Part shown: positions 49,827-62,300 of the stretch, one piece after another
Numbering within the stretch: the stretch's first letter is position 1
Layout of the letters: each line of letters opens with the position of its first letter
DNA from: Cyanoderma ruficeps
Taxonomy: Eukaryota > Chordata > Aves > Passeriformes > Timaliidae
Direction of reading: 5' to 3'
Length of the DNA stretch: 64,000 bases
Assembly (NCBI GenBank): GCA_008694505.1
Contig: VZDJ01000346.1
Coordinates: 11,715,790-11,779,789, forward strand
Translations under genes and position numbers: made by a program
Notes under the pieces: generated by a model
What the model saw: only the letters and a program-made list of their open reading frames with translations
Databases searched by the model: none
What the model was told of the DNA's origin: nothing

Positions 49827-52800
49827 TGCTCCTTGTACACGTTTATAAAGCTGCTAGAGAAAGGTATGTATGACATAGGTGCCTATTTAGAGATCTGGCA
49901 AACTCGTAGCAGCTCTGGTGCAAGACCTTTCTTTAGTTGTCTTTTTGGTCAAAGGCTACCTTGCTGTTGCAGAATATGAAATTCTGGCAGTCTAGATCTA
50001 ACTTTTTTCTTTTTTTTTGGCAGGGGGAGGGCAATAGAGGAAGTAAATTGAAAGCTGCAAGAACTAAGACACAAACGAAGACATGGCAAGAAAATAGAGA
50101 ATTATCTTGTATTCTAGTGCAATTCAGATAAGACATTTCTTATCTGAATATGTAAGGGATGGGAAAATCATGTTAATCTCTTATTCTTTGGGTTGGTTTG
50201 TTCTTACCAGCTCTTGGCCTGAGGACAGCAGAAGTTAACAGCAGTGCAGTATTTCCTGTGCTTCTACATGACAGTTAGCAGGGTGATGGTGGTAAAACAT
50301 GCTGCATTCAGTCTACCTGTTCTAGTTTTAATGTCAAAGATATTTTGGCCCCACAGACGATTGTTGGATGAGATATTTTATTGTTTTTTATTTATTAGTC
50401 AAACCTTAACTCCTATGTGTTTAATGGTTTCCACACTAAGATATATAGGAAGCTGGCTGAAGCAATCACATTAATAAATTCTTTTTGAGAAGTGTGATAT
50501 ATTGCTGAGTTCCAAGAATTTACAGATATGAGACAGGCAATGATTAGCTCTGTAGGAATACTAGGAAAAAATCCTGAGAGAAGAACAGCAAACTGAATGC
50601 TGGTTGCTGATGTAGACTGAGGAAGAAGAAAATTACCAAAATAGAATGTGGAACCAGCATTGCCATATGCAAGATAGTAAATAATTCCTGTTTTACTCAA
50701 TTTGCACTGAATACCATCTCTACTTCTGGGCATCCACAGTTTAAAATATGAATAAGGGTGATCAGAAACGTAAAAAACATGATGTCTAGTAAAAAATGTA
50801 TTTTAAGTGGATGTTTTGCATAAAGAAGGAACACTGAGGACACAGGAAAAGCACTCAAATGAGTAAAGTGGTTTTGTGAAAAAGAGTATTGTTCTCTGTG
50901 TCTGCTGGGAAAGTAACAAATAACAGGCTTGAATTGTGGCAAAGAATTCTGTTTTCAGAAACAAATATCCAATGTTTAGAATCACAAAGAATTTCAGGTT
51001 GCACACTCTTCATCCTTTGAGGTTTTTAATAACAGGTTATAGTTAGGCCAGTATATATTAGAAATTGTTTAAATACATCATATTTTGCTTTGGACAAAGA
51101 TTAAACAATAAGTAGTCTCCTGAATAACATTTAGCTGTTTAACACTCTTCTGTGTTCATTTCTGACACTCCTGTGATCCACTGGTTGGTTGTTCCAGCTG
51201 TCTGCCAAATAGAACCTTACAAAGTTGAGCATGTTCTTTGTTGAGCATATCCTTGGTTGGTTTCAGTTTTGAGGTACTCCTGGGTTTTTTTCTCTCTATT
51301 TTTTGCCGACTTTGTAAAATAAATAAATAAAGGTGTCTTCTAAGAATAAATAGTATCTTCTGTGAGAGTTAATTCTGTAACTTCTGCTTGGAAGGAAAAA
51401 CAGTAGAACTTGGTCTGTTGATCTTTAAGAGTGGAAAGCTGGAACTGTGGCTGCAGCCAGTGTTTTTCAGGGTGGTACTGAGAGAGGAATTATTAAAGAA
51501 CTACCTTTAGGGCCCACAGTCACACATGAACCTTTTGTGTTATGATAAATCCACCTTAGCTACAGCTGTGCTTGGTGGGGTGAAAGCTGCATAGTGCTAA
51601 GTGTAATACTTTAGTTATTTCCCAAACAGAAAGGATAAGCTTTGATCTAAAAGACCTCTTTACTAGTTCTTAGAGATCTGGCCCAAAATTTTGGTCTGAG
51701 AGTGACACAGTCTAAAGGCAGCAGCACTCTTGATTCTGCCTGACAACTTCATTGTGTATCTTTCATCTTCAAAAGGAGCAGAAGTAGAAAGCAGCAAAAC
51801 TGCATCTATATAATCTGTGAAAGGAAAATAAGGTACTGTAAATATTTTAGATTGTCATTTCTGTACTTGTGACTTTCAAAAGATAGAATGAAAACCATTA
51901 ATGTCATTAAGTGAATTGCAGTGAGACAACCACAGTGATTATGAATGAAAGGGTTATTTTGGTGTTGGTAACACAGGAATAAATAGATAGACTTGGCAGC
52001 TGATTAGGGGAGGCTTAGTAAGTGAACTAAGAAGAGCTTTCTTTAATACAGTTAGGAAAACGTGCATTATCATATCTTGGGTTATAGTCTTCAACCAGGT
52101 AGTGACTAAGCACAAATACCCTTCACATTGTATTGAATAAATGTAATTCTCTTTATTTTCTTCTTTTTGAATTACAAGTTAAGTGAAATTAAAGTGTTTG
52201 TTTGAGTGTCTATTTAATAAGAAATTGATCTATTGAAATCACTATTTCTGTACAGTTAAGTGACATCTTTAATTTAGATATAAGTAATTACCACTGGAAC
52301 TCTAGTTAAAATAAAAATCATTATCATAGGATTAGTTTAAAATCAAAATTTGAAGAACAGAATCTATGTATTCTTAAGATGAATCTACTACTGTTGTTGT
52401 CTCTAGCATCTGTAATTAGGCACAAGCCCCCCCTGTTATACCTCTTTTTATTATAATTGCTAATAAACTCATGTACTTGACATATTCTTTTTTATCTATC
52501 TGAGTCGTACTCACTCTAGTCTCTTGAATTAGTTTGGCTGTAATTATAGCCAAAGCTCATCTTCATTTCTCTGTCCTCCAGAAGTTGCTACCTTTGCTTT
52601 TGGTGACTAAAGACTCAGGTCTGTACAGTTCTGTTCCCTGCTGCTGATCACATTTAGCTGACATTATTTTGTTCTGAGGAGAGAGGGCATTTTTCTGTTA
52701 AAAAATACAATGCTTGTGAAATAGTGCATGCATGTCATAATAGAGCAAAAGAGTACAGAAAAGAGCAGTTCATCAGCTTTCATGCCAGGAATTATCTCTA

Positions 52801-53119
52801 CATTTTTATTTATATGGATATGATCCTTGCAGTCCTCCCTCTGCTGCTGTAAATTATATAACTGTGTTATATTTTGTCTGCAGCATTAGCAAATGATATA
52901 TGGAAATCTGATACAATTTGTCCAATGGCTTGTAATCAGACAGAAGTAAAACTGGGTTTACATGGCAAGGATTTCGTAGTGGGGAAGTTGCAGGGGTGGC
53001 TTCCCTGAGATGACACCAGGAGCCATCCCACTGTCTCACAGAGCTAGTCCCAGGTTTTCCAAGGTGAAACTGCTGCTGCTCAAAGCTGAGCTCATCAGTG
53101 ATGCTTGTGGTGCCTCTGT
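49827..53119. other. Probable intronic DNA, nothing recognised
   Basis: AT-rich. An (AAAT)n run lies at about 51317-51332. No exon candidate was found. Confidence 0.5.
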
Positions 53120-53800
53120 AATAAGAATTATAAGGAGGTAAAAAAAGCTGTGGGGCAGCTGTGAGAGACGAGTGGGGGGAAAAAGAGAGGAACAACTCTG
53201 TGGACACCAAGAGGAAGAGGGAGGGGGAGGAGGTGGTCTGGGTGTCAGAGCAGGGATTCCTAGCAGCCTATGGAGAAGCCCAGGAGAAAGTTTCCCTCCC
53301 TCAGCCCATGGAGAGCCATGGTGGAGCAGATATCCACTTTGCAGCCAGTGGAGAACCCATGCCACAGCAAGGCATGAGCTCTGAAGGAGGCTGCAGCCCA
53401 CAGACAGCCCATGGAGAGGAGCCCACGCTGGCGCAGGTCTTCTGGCAGGACCTGTGACCTGTGATCCTGCAGGGCACCCGTGCGGCATCAGTCCATGCCA
53501 GAAGGACTGCACCCTCTGGAAAGGACCCACACTGGAGCAGTTCTTGAAGAACTGCAGCCCAAAGAAAGAACCCACATTGGAGCAGTTCGTGAAGGGCTGG
53601 TTCCTGTGGGAGGAACCCCACACTGGAGCAGGAGCGGCATTTCGGGGTGACCACAACCCCTATTCCTCATCCCCCTGTGCTGCCTGAGAGGGGAGATAGA
53701 ACTTGGGAGTGGAATTAAACATGGAAAGAAGGGAGACGTGGGAGAAACTTTATCAAGCTTTGTAAGTCTTTGTAAATAAAGAAAATAATGAAAACCTGAT
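53120..53800 (+). mobile_element. ERVL-like LTR fragment, plus strand
   Basis: It is related to the LTR at 22823-23942 but in the opposite orientation. Shared phrases in the same order are 'gtgagag', 'ctctg.g.acacc.ag', 'cccatggag', 'cccacactggagcagttcttgaagaactgcag' type repeats (53528-53600) and 'gggtgaccacaacccctattcc' near 53644. AATAAA lies at 53775-53780. I could not define clean TG/CA ends or a target-site duplication, and the tail after about 53700 differs from the other copy, so this is a truncated or divergent subfamily member. The GC-rich ORFs up to 206 codons on both strands here come from the LTR's internal repeats. Confidence 0.75.
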
Positions 53801-54432
53801 CAGTCCTGCCTACTGCCTGTGAGCCTTTTTTGTATTCATGCTGTTTTCTGCACATCCACTGCTTAATTAATAATAAATAATTGATGGTCCAGCAATTTTG
53901 CCTAGAGAAGGACAAGCAGCTTTTGGCAGTCTTTCCCCCTCGCCCTCCATTTTAGATTTCCAAGGAACTTGGATTTGAAGACCATCTAGAAGATGTAGAG
54001 GAATGTCCCTTTATCCTGAAATCGTAGGAAATGAAGCTCCATGTGCTACCATGAAGGTGGAGGAGGGTAAAATACCCAGAACAAATGGTTGCTTATTTTT
54101 TTCTGTCTTTTTCTCTGATTTAAAAATCAATACATTTCTTTAACATGCCCACAGAGAGCATGCAAAGAAATTCTTTCCTATTACAGTAGTTAGGGCTTAT
54201 CTTGAATTGCCTACAGGCAGAGGTGGATGATCTAACAGGGAACGAGTGATAGAGCACAGCTACACCACCACATTGAATATATTGTGTGGATTTAGCAACA
54301 GAGGCTACACTTGCTGTTCCCTTCAAGCAGAAGACAATCTGTTATCTGTTATTTGTACCAGGATTATATTTTAATTATCCCATCTTCAACCATCATTTCA
54401 CATCCCTTTCTATGTTTTCCCTTTATACCTAA
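53801..54432. other. Non-coding DNA, nothing recognised
   Basis: May include the residual LTR tail up to about 53900; otherwise featureless. Confidence 0.4.
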
Positions 54433-55105
54433 ACTTATAGGATCACAGGATAACTCGATTTGGAAAGGACCTCTGAGGGATTCTAGTCCATCCTCCTGCT
54501 CGGAGGAAAGTCAGCTGTGAGTCAGTGCAGGTTGTTCAGAACTTTATTCAGATGGGATTTGAGACACTCGAGTGAGCGAGGCTGCACAACCTCTCTGGGC
54601 CATGTGGTTCAGGGCTCACCTGAACTCACTCCAGTTTATCAGTGTCCTTCTTGCATCAAGGGCAGGCTGCAGAGCTGCATGCAATATTTCAGGAAGGGTC
54701 TGATGACTTTTTAATAAAGCTGTATGATCCCTCCCCTCTGTCTGCTGGCCGTGTTCCTGCTAATAAAGTCTGGAATGCTGTTTAGGATCTCTCTGCCTAG
54801 ACACGCTGCTGAGTCATGCTCAATTTGCTGCCCTTCCAGCCAGGCAGTGCCCAGCCTATGCCATTGCAAGAGTTTCTCCCTTCTTAAGTGCAGGACTTTG
54901 TCCTTGCTGAATTTCATGAGATCCCTGTCAGCTCATGCCTCTAGCCTGTTCAGCTCTCCCTGGGTGGCAGCCCTGTCCCAAAGCATATCAACTTGTCTCG
55001 CCTAATTTGGGGCCATCTGCAAACTGGATGGTTGTGCATTCCATTGCCTCCTCCAGGTCTTTGATAAAGATATTATTGTGCAATTCTGTATGAACACCCT
55101 TTGCC
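54433..55105 (-). mobile_element. CR1 LINE 3' region, minus strand, ~670 bp
   Basis: Antisense CR1 phrases run in order from the tail side: 'ataggatcacaggata' near 54437, 'ggaaaggacctctgagg' near 54462, 'ggctgcacaacctctctgggc' near 54581, 'gttcagctctccctgggtggc' near 54949, 'atctgcaaactggatgg' near 55015 and 'ctccaggtctttgataaaga' near 55051. The ORFs at 54724-55005 and minus 54711-54917 lie in this decayed element. Confidence 0.92.
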
Positions 55106-55689
55106 GTATTTTTTACTATAATACAATTGTTTCTTAACTGAAAGTATTTTTATTCTTGATCCCCGTGCTCAGATTCACATGGCTTTAATCAGTCAATATG
55201 AATCTCTGTAAAATATTCGGAAATATATCTGATGCCAATGAAAAGGTTCACTGAGATTTTATGGCAGTTTTAGTGGCCTCTTAAAGACATTGTAGAAATC
55301 AGTATCGCTGTTAAAGAGGTTCTCATTTTGAAAGCCATGGCTTTCAGAATTTATTACCAGGTAGACAAATGATATTTTGCATCTGCTTCCATGCAGAATG
55401 ACTGTTCACAAGAAAGTGAGGGTGGTTTTCCAAGGCTGTTATGCCACTTTGCCCTGAGAGCAGAACCTTCCACCAGAGAGGGAGTAGGTTCACCTGAAAG
55501 GCAGCAGTTGACACACAGCTAACCTCAATAAGCCAGTGAAATGCTATGGAGAACATTTTTTGCAAAATAAAAAAAAACTTTCTGTGCAAAGGAGAAAGTC
55601 CAAATTATTGAATTATTGTTTCATTTGTTTCATTTAACACATTCAGTTACTGTATCAGTCTTTTTTAATTTTTTTTATTTAAGGTTATA
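55106..55689. other. Non-coding DNA, nothing recognised
   Basis: Short AT-rich interval between two CR1 fragments; no feature seen. Confidence 0.45.
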
Positions 55690-55812
55690 GTTGTGCCTGG
55701 AGGAAAAGGAAGTTGATGAGGCTGGCAAAGTTTCTGCTGAGATAGTGCTGGGTTAATGGCTGCACTTGATCTTAAAGGGTTTTCCCAACCTAAACAATTC
55801 AGTGATTCTGTA
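55690..55812 (+). mobile_element. CR1 LINE 3' tail, plus strand, short
   Basis: 'gctgcacttgatcttaaagg' followed by 'ttttcccaacctaaacaattcagtgattctgt' type sequence matches the last ~100 bp of CR1. Strongly 5'-truncated. Confidence 0.88.
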
Positions 55813-57879
55813 TCCAACACTTTCCTCTTCCTTCTTCTGTACCAGTCACCTTCAGGGGAAGGGAACCTGCTTCAACTAGTTGTCAATTTTATACCTGTTG
55901 GTTTCCCTCAAATAGCTTCTACTGTTTCCTGAGAACTTCAGTACTTATGTCAATCCCTAACATTTTTTATTTATATCCAAAAAGAGACAGAAAGCATCAG
56001 AGCCCTTCAGTTAAAGTTCTTGCAAACATAAAGACAGTCCTACCTACTAATGTAAGATGCTTATGAATGATGCTCTTTAGTGGAAATGGAAGAGATTGTC
56101 CAATGATTAAATAAATGTGGCTTAAAATTTCAATGTCAAAATTCTACTGATGCTTGCAGGATCATAAGTGACTGTGCCATTTTTAAATATGAGAGCTGGA
56201 CCTCTAGATCACAGCTTAGATACTTCTGAAAATTGAATTCTGGAGCTTGAACCTTGTTATTTCTAGGAGAAAAGGAATGCCTGACTCAGATCTCTTAGCA
56301 CATTTACACATTTAGGCTCCACATTGTATAATCAGCTGTGTGAATGGCTTGAGACACTTAATACGTGCACTGGTGCAGAGGCTGAGTTGCAATCTCTGAT
56401 CTCATCCATGTTTCATCTCTGAGCTGCATAGCTGACAGTGTAGGCATAGCTTCTGGTTAGCCTAACAATCACCAACAGGGAACTGGAGTGTGACTTTTCA
56501 GAACACGCAGGGAATGTGCATGCCCCACATCCATTGATTTTCAATTGGAGTGGACACTTGGCCTACTTAAGCCTTTAGAAATTCCCAATCAAGACAACTA
56601 ACTGGAAGCAGGCATTTGTTATGCTCTCAGTGTAGAGGGACTGGTGTTAGTAAGTGGCAGGGAGAATAATTGCATGGGAAGGAAAATGTACTTCAGGCTG
56701 ATGATACTTGTGCTTCTTGCCCAGCTGCAAGGCTGTGATTCTGGAACAAGAGGGCATGGAAAGGAAGGGGGAGGTTCCCTTCAACTCATTGCAGCTGGAC
56801 AAATTAAGGAAACACACTGAAACAAAAAAAACCACAAAAAAAACCCCCTACACAAACCAAAAAAGAAAATGCTTTAAGAGCAGCTGGTAAATTGAGACAA
56901 AAATGTCATTGCCCCAACCCATAATGAAATATAGTGCTGTGAAAATGCTGCTTCCTCATCTGGAAGTAACAAGATATTTCACCTGGTGCCATTTTATCTG
57001 ATCTGACATGGAGACATGAAGTCCCCCAGAGCATCTTACAAATTTAGAAGGGAGTTTGTAGACAAAAATTCTCCTGTCAGTCAAGATCATGTAATCACAG
57101 CTTCTTCCTGATGGACAAAATGTTTATATTTAGATATCACAATTACATTAAACAAATCAACTAAACTAGGATAGAATGTCTGAATTTGTAAGCCATTTTG
57201 GCTTTAAACTGAACATTTGAGGAAAGGGCAGAAAGGTTTCATTAGCACCAATATTATGCATTGTGAGGGCAGTGGGTGTGTGCAATGGCAATCACAAGGG
57301 AAGTGAACCAGGGCTGGAGCTGCTGCATTCTCATGGGAAGGACCTGGTGGCAGAAGCTTCAGGCTGGAAGGGCTGCCCCATTCCTGCACTTTCCTGGTGC
57401 TACTTAGCTGCTCCTTAGGCAATGATGGACCTGAGTGCGGTGAATGGGGGTTGCAAAAGCAATTTGAGTTGTGGAGCTGGGAGGATGCAGGGCATCCAGA
57501 GCGCTGTCTGGGCTTCCAGCCATGGTTGCTCTTCCCAGTTTGTGCAGCATTTTGAGTCTCTGCTTTCAGTTCTGCTGAGAGCTGCTTCTGGCTGCTGCTG
57601 GGAATGGCTGAATCCTGCTTTGAGAGGGCAAAGCTCCTGGGGAGCAGCAGTGTCAACCTTGCCACAGTTAGCACAGCAGAGACATGCAGCATCTCTGCTC
57701 AAACTTGCCTGCCGTAGTGGGGAGGGTGTACAGGGGTGGTCTCAGCACCCACAGTGCATGTTCCCTGTCACATGGTGCTAAAGCCCTGTGCACTTTGACT
57801 CAGGTGGCACATCAAGGGAGGCTGCTGCTGGCCTGTGTGGGGCTGCAGAGCCCCAGGGGCCTCTCCTGGGGACTCACAC
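55813..57879. other. Non-coding DNA with a GC-richer block at 57280-57850
   Basis: Most is featureless. The 57280-57850 block is rich in G, C and CTG-type triplets and gives overlapping ORFs on both strands (up to 162 codons, minus 57204-57692), with no recognisable family. It directly abuts a CR1, so it may be the more 5' part of that CR1 or an adjoining unknown element. Confidence 0.4.
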
Positions 57880-58645
57880 ACTGTGTGAGGGAAGGAGATG
57901 CTGGAGGGCAATGCTGCCATTGAGGGGGACCTGGGCAGGCTGAAGAAATGAGCTGACAGGAATCTTACAAAGTTCAGCAAAACCATGTGCAAATTCTTGG
58001 GGTGGAATAAATTTGCACGAAACGATGGGCTGGGGATGAAGTGCCTGGGAGGCAGTGGGACAGAAAGGGATCTGAGGGGCCTGGTGAACTGCAATTTGCA
58101 CAAGAACCAGCAGTGTGCCCTTAGAGCAAAGAAAGTCACCTGTTTCCCTCAGCTGCATGGGCTAAAGCTTAGCCAGCTACAGAACAAGAAGGATGTCAGC
58201 TTATGGAGACCAAATGAGGTGGCCAAGGGACTGTAGCAAATGGCATTCAACAGAAGGCTGAGAGAACTGAATCAATTCAGGGTCAGAAGAGATGGCAAGA
58301 GACCACCTTGGTACTGTCAACAAGTACCTGAGTGAAGGGTATGGAGGAGATGGAGCTAGATCTTTCTTGGAGGTATACAGATATGATAAGAGGAAGTGGA
58401 CACAGGGTATAATATATATATTCCATATATATATGGAAAAGTCTGATTAGATGTTAGGAAAAATATTTTTACCATTACTGTGGTGGTGATGAGGTACAGG
58501 AACTGGTTTCCAAAAGAGGTTGTGGACATGTTCAAGACCCAAGTGGACATACCCCTGAGCAACCTGATCTAATTATACCTGCTTTGAGCTGAAGGCTGAA
58601 CTAGGCAGCTTCTCCTGACCTAATTATTCTAATATTCTGTAATCT
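57880..58645 (+). mobile_element. CR1 LINE 3' region, plus strand, ~770 bp
   Basis: Sense phrases include 'gaaatgagctgacaggaatc' near 57945, 'acaaagttcagcaaaacc' near 57967, 'cagcagtgtgccctta' near 58109, 'gaggtacaggaactggtttcc' near 58492, and a diverged tail 'ttattctaatattctgtaat' at about 58622-58641. An AT-rich palindrome (58421-58438) is embedded in it. Confidence 0.88.
58421..58438. repeat. Perfect 18-bp AT palindrome
   Basis: TTCCATATATATATGGAA is its own reverse complement. It probably arose from expansion of a TA run inside the CR1 copy. Confidence 0.8.
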
Positions 58646-58675
58646 CATATTTTTATGTAAAAGTTGGAATTTCTT

Positions 58676-58728
58676 TTACTACTACTACTACTACTAAACT
58701 CCTTCTAGTAATACTACTACTACTATTT
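58676..58728. repeat. (ACT)n trinucleotide microsatellite, interrupted
   Basis: About seven ACT/TAC units, then a 15-17 bp interruption, then about four more units. Confidence 0.9.
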
Positions 58729-59261
58729 CCTGAGGTCTGTATTAAGTAGACCCACACCAAGGAATTTCTTATTTATAGTGATGTTTTCTTTCTGGAAAAA
58801 TTACTAATTTACTGAGATAGTCATTCAACAAATTGAGCACGAAAATGCAGTTAAGATGTAAATTTGCATTGCTTTGTTCAGACTGGAAATTCAGGAAGAC
58901 CTGTTTAGCTGCTTTGAAGCACATGCATTTCAGTTGGGCACATGAATTTCACTGTTAGAGGCAAGGACTTTTAGGTGTTGCACTATCATATAGTATTATC
59001 CCTAACTCTTGTTGAGTAACTGCTCTAGTAATGTCAGATTTAAGCCCTACTAGTAGGATTTGGTCTTAGGGTTTTTTAACTTTTATCTTGTGTTTTTTAG
59101 CCTTTGCATACTTTTTGCTAACCTTTTTATTTCTGTAAAATTGCCAGGTATTCTCTGAAGTTTCACTGGAAGATGTTTACTAATGTACTTATTGTTCAGG
59201 ATATTAAAATCAAGGTCCTGAGTTTCTTGATTTAAAAATATTTCTTTTTCTTCTCATCCAG
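58729..59261. other. Probable intronic DNA ahead of a candidate exon
   Basis: AT-rich with no exon. Its last 25 bases are pyrimidine-rich and end in CAG, forming the acceptor for the next feature. Confidence 0.5.
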
Positions 59262-59340
59262 GTCAATATAAGCAGCCTGTGCAGAGCACCGCATTCATAA
59301 ATGTGAAACAAGCCCGCACCATCATGTTTGGCACTAAGAG
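59262..59340 (+). CDS. Candidate internal coding exon, gene unidentified
   Basis: This 79-bp segment is bounded by a strong acceptor (TTTCTTTTTCTTCTCATCCAG) and a good donor (AAGAG|GTCAGT). One frame is open throughout. It needs one base from the previous exon, then reads (G/S/C/R)QYKQPVQSTAFINV..., continues through KQARTIMFGTK and leaves AG for the next codon; the other two frames contain stops. Its G+C is clearly above the surrounding AT-rich DNA and it holds two CpGs, unlike the flanks, which supports purifying selection on a coding sequence. The peptide mixes polar and hydrophobic residues without low complexity, but I do not recognise the protein. It is on the same strand as the exon at 25519, about 33.7 kb downstream, a plausible first-intron size, though the phases do not match directly. 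An in-frame ATG lies at codon 22 (MFGTK) and could be a start if upstream exons are untranslated. Confidence 0.6.
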
Positions 59341-62300
59341 GTCAGTTTCCACCATTTTTGTTATGCTTTTCATCTCAAAAAATCAAAGTAGTATGGCTGT
59401 TGTGACTAATCTGAAATTTTTACCTTTTCTAAAAATATTGTTATACAAAACACATCAGCTAGATAGGTCACTTTTTCTATTATAATGATTAGGTTTTCTT
59501 TGCTGTAAAGCTCTAGTCTACTCTGTCAGGTACATGGCATGCAGGCCAGGTAGCCTAAATGGCAAATAGCATCCCCAAGGCAAGAATGCCAAATAAGACA
59601 CTGTACTAATGCTGGAGGAAATCCCTCCTGCTTTCTTGTACGGAAAATAACGCCGGGACAACAAAGCACAAGAGTAAGATAGGTTCTTTTCTGTCATTTT
59701 AGGGAGTCTGTACTGATATAGGATAACATCCATCTCTTACTCTCTGTGATTCAATGTTGTACCCCAAAAGTCTCCAAAAAATCAACCGTTTTAAGTCCAT
59801 GGAATCTACTTCCTGCATCTTTGATAAGCATCAGGTAATCTGTGTCTGTCAGCAGACAGTGTGCCCCTGCTTCCCCCACAGTTCCTGCAGCCACATGAGC
59901 CCTCATGGCACCCTGAGGGACCCTGTCAGGCTATCACACCTCTGGGTCTTCTGCAGGGGAGCGTGATTTCCCTGCATAACAAAGATACTACAGACCATTC
60001 CCCTCATTGCAAACTCCCTGATTTTTATGCTTGTTGGCAGGCTTTTAGGTTTTTAGTAGAAGTTAGTCAAAGATTTCAGTCAAAGACTTGTGCCCCAGTT
60101 GCATGGCAGCCTAGTGAAATGTTTGCCCTGAGTGGTGGCAGAGCACCTTTAATCTGGTACCTGCAGAAATACCTCACTCTTCTGAATTGTGAGGAGGGGA
60201 CATTGCCTTGCCCTTAAGAGGCACATATGACACAGCATCTTGCGTGTCTGCAGGAGTCAGAGGTGGCAAATGGTAAGAGAAATTAGCATGGTTTTCTGAA
60301 CCTCCTGCTTGTGTTGCACAAGGCTTCGGTGTGAGCTGCAGCTCTGTCGGAGTGCGGCTGCTACCGGGGGCTCCCTGTTCCCGGTGCTCCTGCTCACATG
60401 GCCAAGAATTCACCCGGGGGTTTGTGTCTGGCTGAAGTGGGATCGGCAGCTGTTACCTTGTATACAAGATGCATATGCAATAGCGTATCTTTCCAATGAA
60501 AGGAAACTTCGTATTTTTAGATAAGGACAGAATCTGTTTTGTCAGTGTGATGAATTTGAGATAACTGCTGAAGAGGGTACAGTAACAATTACAGACTTCC
60601 CATTTGAGGATTTCTGCTTTTAATTAGTTGTCTCTGCAGAATATTAACACTCAAGTAAATCAAAGACATTCTACTAAGTGAAATATTACATTATATTTAG
60701 GTGGGTTAGTTATTTTTGCTAATATGTAGTTTAACCCCTTATGAACTATGGCCTGACCTAAACAATTTTTCCCTCCTAGGATCATCTCTTATCTTTTCTT
60801 AGTGTTATAAAACAATGGCAAAATTAAGAATTGTGTTTGATTGGTAGGCTTGAAATTTCATTTTTTATCTTTTTCCTCACAATTTTAATCTTGATTGCTA
60901 TGCAAATAAAAATTCCTCATAAAGAATAATACAGACAATGTGAAATTCTCTTCCATATCTGCAAACAAGGTTTCATGAAAAAAGGTGCATTTGGGGAAGA
61001 GAAGCTCTTTGTTTCTCTGCTGTACTGTGTTCTGCTATGTCTCACTTTATGCAGACTGTTCTGAATTGCTTGCAATAAATAAAGGATGTTTTGCATTCTG
61101 GAGGGAAAGAGTCACAGTGGACCTCCATATTAGTAACTTTCTGTGTGTAGACTGGGACATTACATCAAGTATTCTATGTTTTAGCTAGGGAGTGATTGAG
61201 TACTTGTCAGATGTTTTGTTCTAACTATTGCAGTACATTTTGAATTTAATTTTCAAAGACAACTATTTATTGTGACCAAGAAAATCTTGAGGTTCTACTG
61301 ATTGTTTTTAAAGGCTTTAAACTCCTATAAATAAACTGCCTCTGTTGAGAGTTTTTGAAATCTTGGTTTGATACATTAGTTCTTGTTCTAAAAAGATACA
61401 CTGTATTAATTTGGAAATATAATGAAGAACAAATGTATTTTTCTGGAGGAAAGGATGACTCAAAGTTTATTTTCTTGAAAAAAATTGGTTTTAATTAGTT
61501 CTAATAATACATTACTAATTATAATCTCCATTAAACTTTTCATGAAATTGCATAACTTTGACTGAAAAATGGAGTTATCTCCTGTCACCAGATCTTTGGA
61601 AATTATCAGGTGTATATTGTATCTCAACTGCTTTTTCATTGATAACTTTCTCTTAATTTTGCATATAAAGTTAATTTTTAGTTCATAATCCCTGTTGGAC
61701 AGGCTGATAAAAGTGACTCTCCAACAGCTTTGACAAACTTTGTATGTGAGGCAGATATTTCTCAGCTGCTTTATAAGAGACTGTGTTGTTAATGTGAACT
61801 GACATAGCTAACAAAGAGGTGAATTCCTCTTAATTTCAGTTTAATTTGAGAGTCTATCCCATGATTTTAAATACTGAACTCTTGTTGTTTCTCTGTGTTG
61901 TTCTTGTATTCTGCTCTCATCTGTTTCTCTATCATGCTAATTTTGCTCCAATTAATTTAATCTACAATAAACACCAGCATTGAAATAGCAGAGATCAGTA
62001 CATATACCAATGAGTTCCTGTGTGTTGTATTATTCATGTTGTGTACTTATTTCCATCTTTCAAGAGCATTTGCTGATACCATTCTCCTCATGTGAAGGTG
62101 AAAAGTATCTAAATACTTTAGGGAAGGGATTTTTACTTTGTGGAAACCAACTTTATGTGTGGAAGATGCTCTACAAAGATAGGCCCCAAATCAGTGCATC
62201 CCCAGGATCTGCAAGGTCAGTCTGACTGTCTACCTACCACTGCTATTATGATGTTCAGGGGTATTCTTACCTGCAGTTATTTATGTTCTGCAGTTTGGAA

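Noticed and set aside
53036..53687. Overlapping ORFs up to 206 codons on both strands
   Set aside because: They lie in the related LTR fragment at 53120-53800; same explanation.
57204..57692. 162-codon minus-strand ORF
   Set aside because: Overlapping ORFs exist on both strands in the same GC-rich block; no domain and no splice context.
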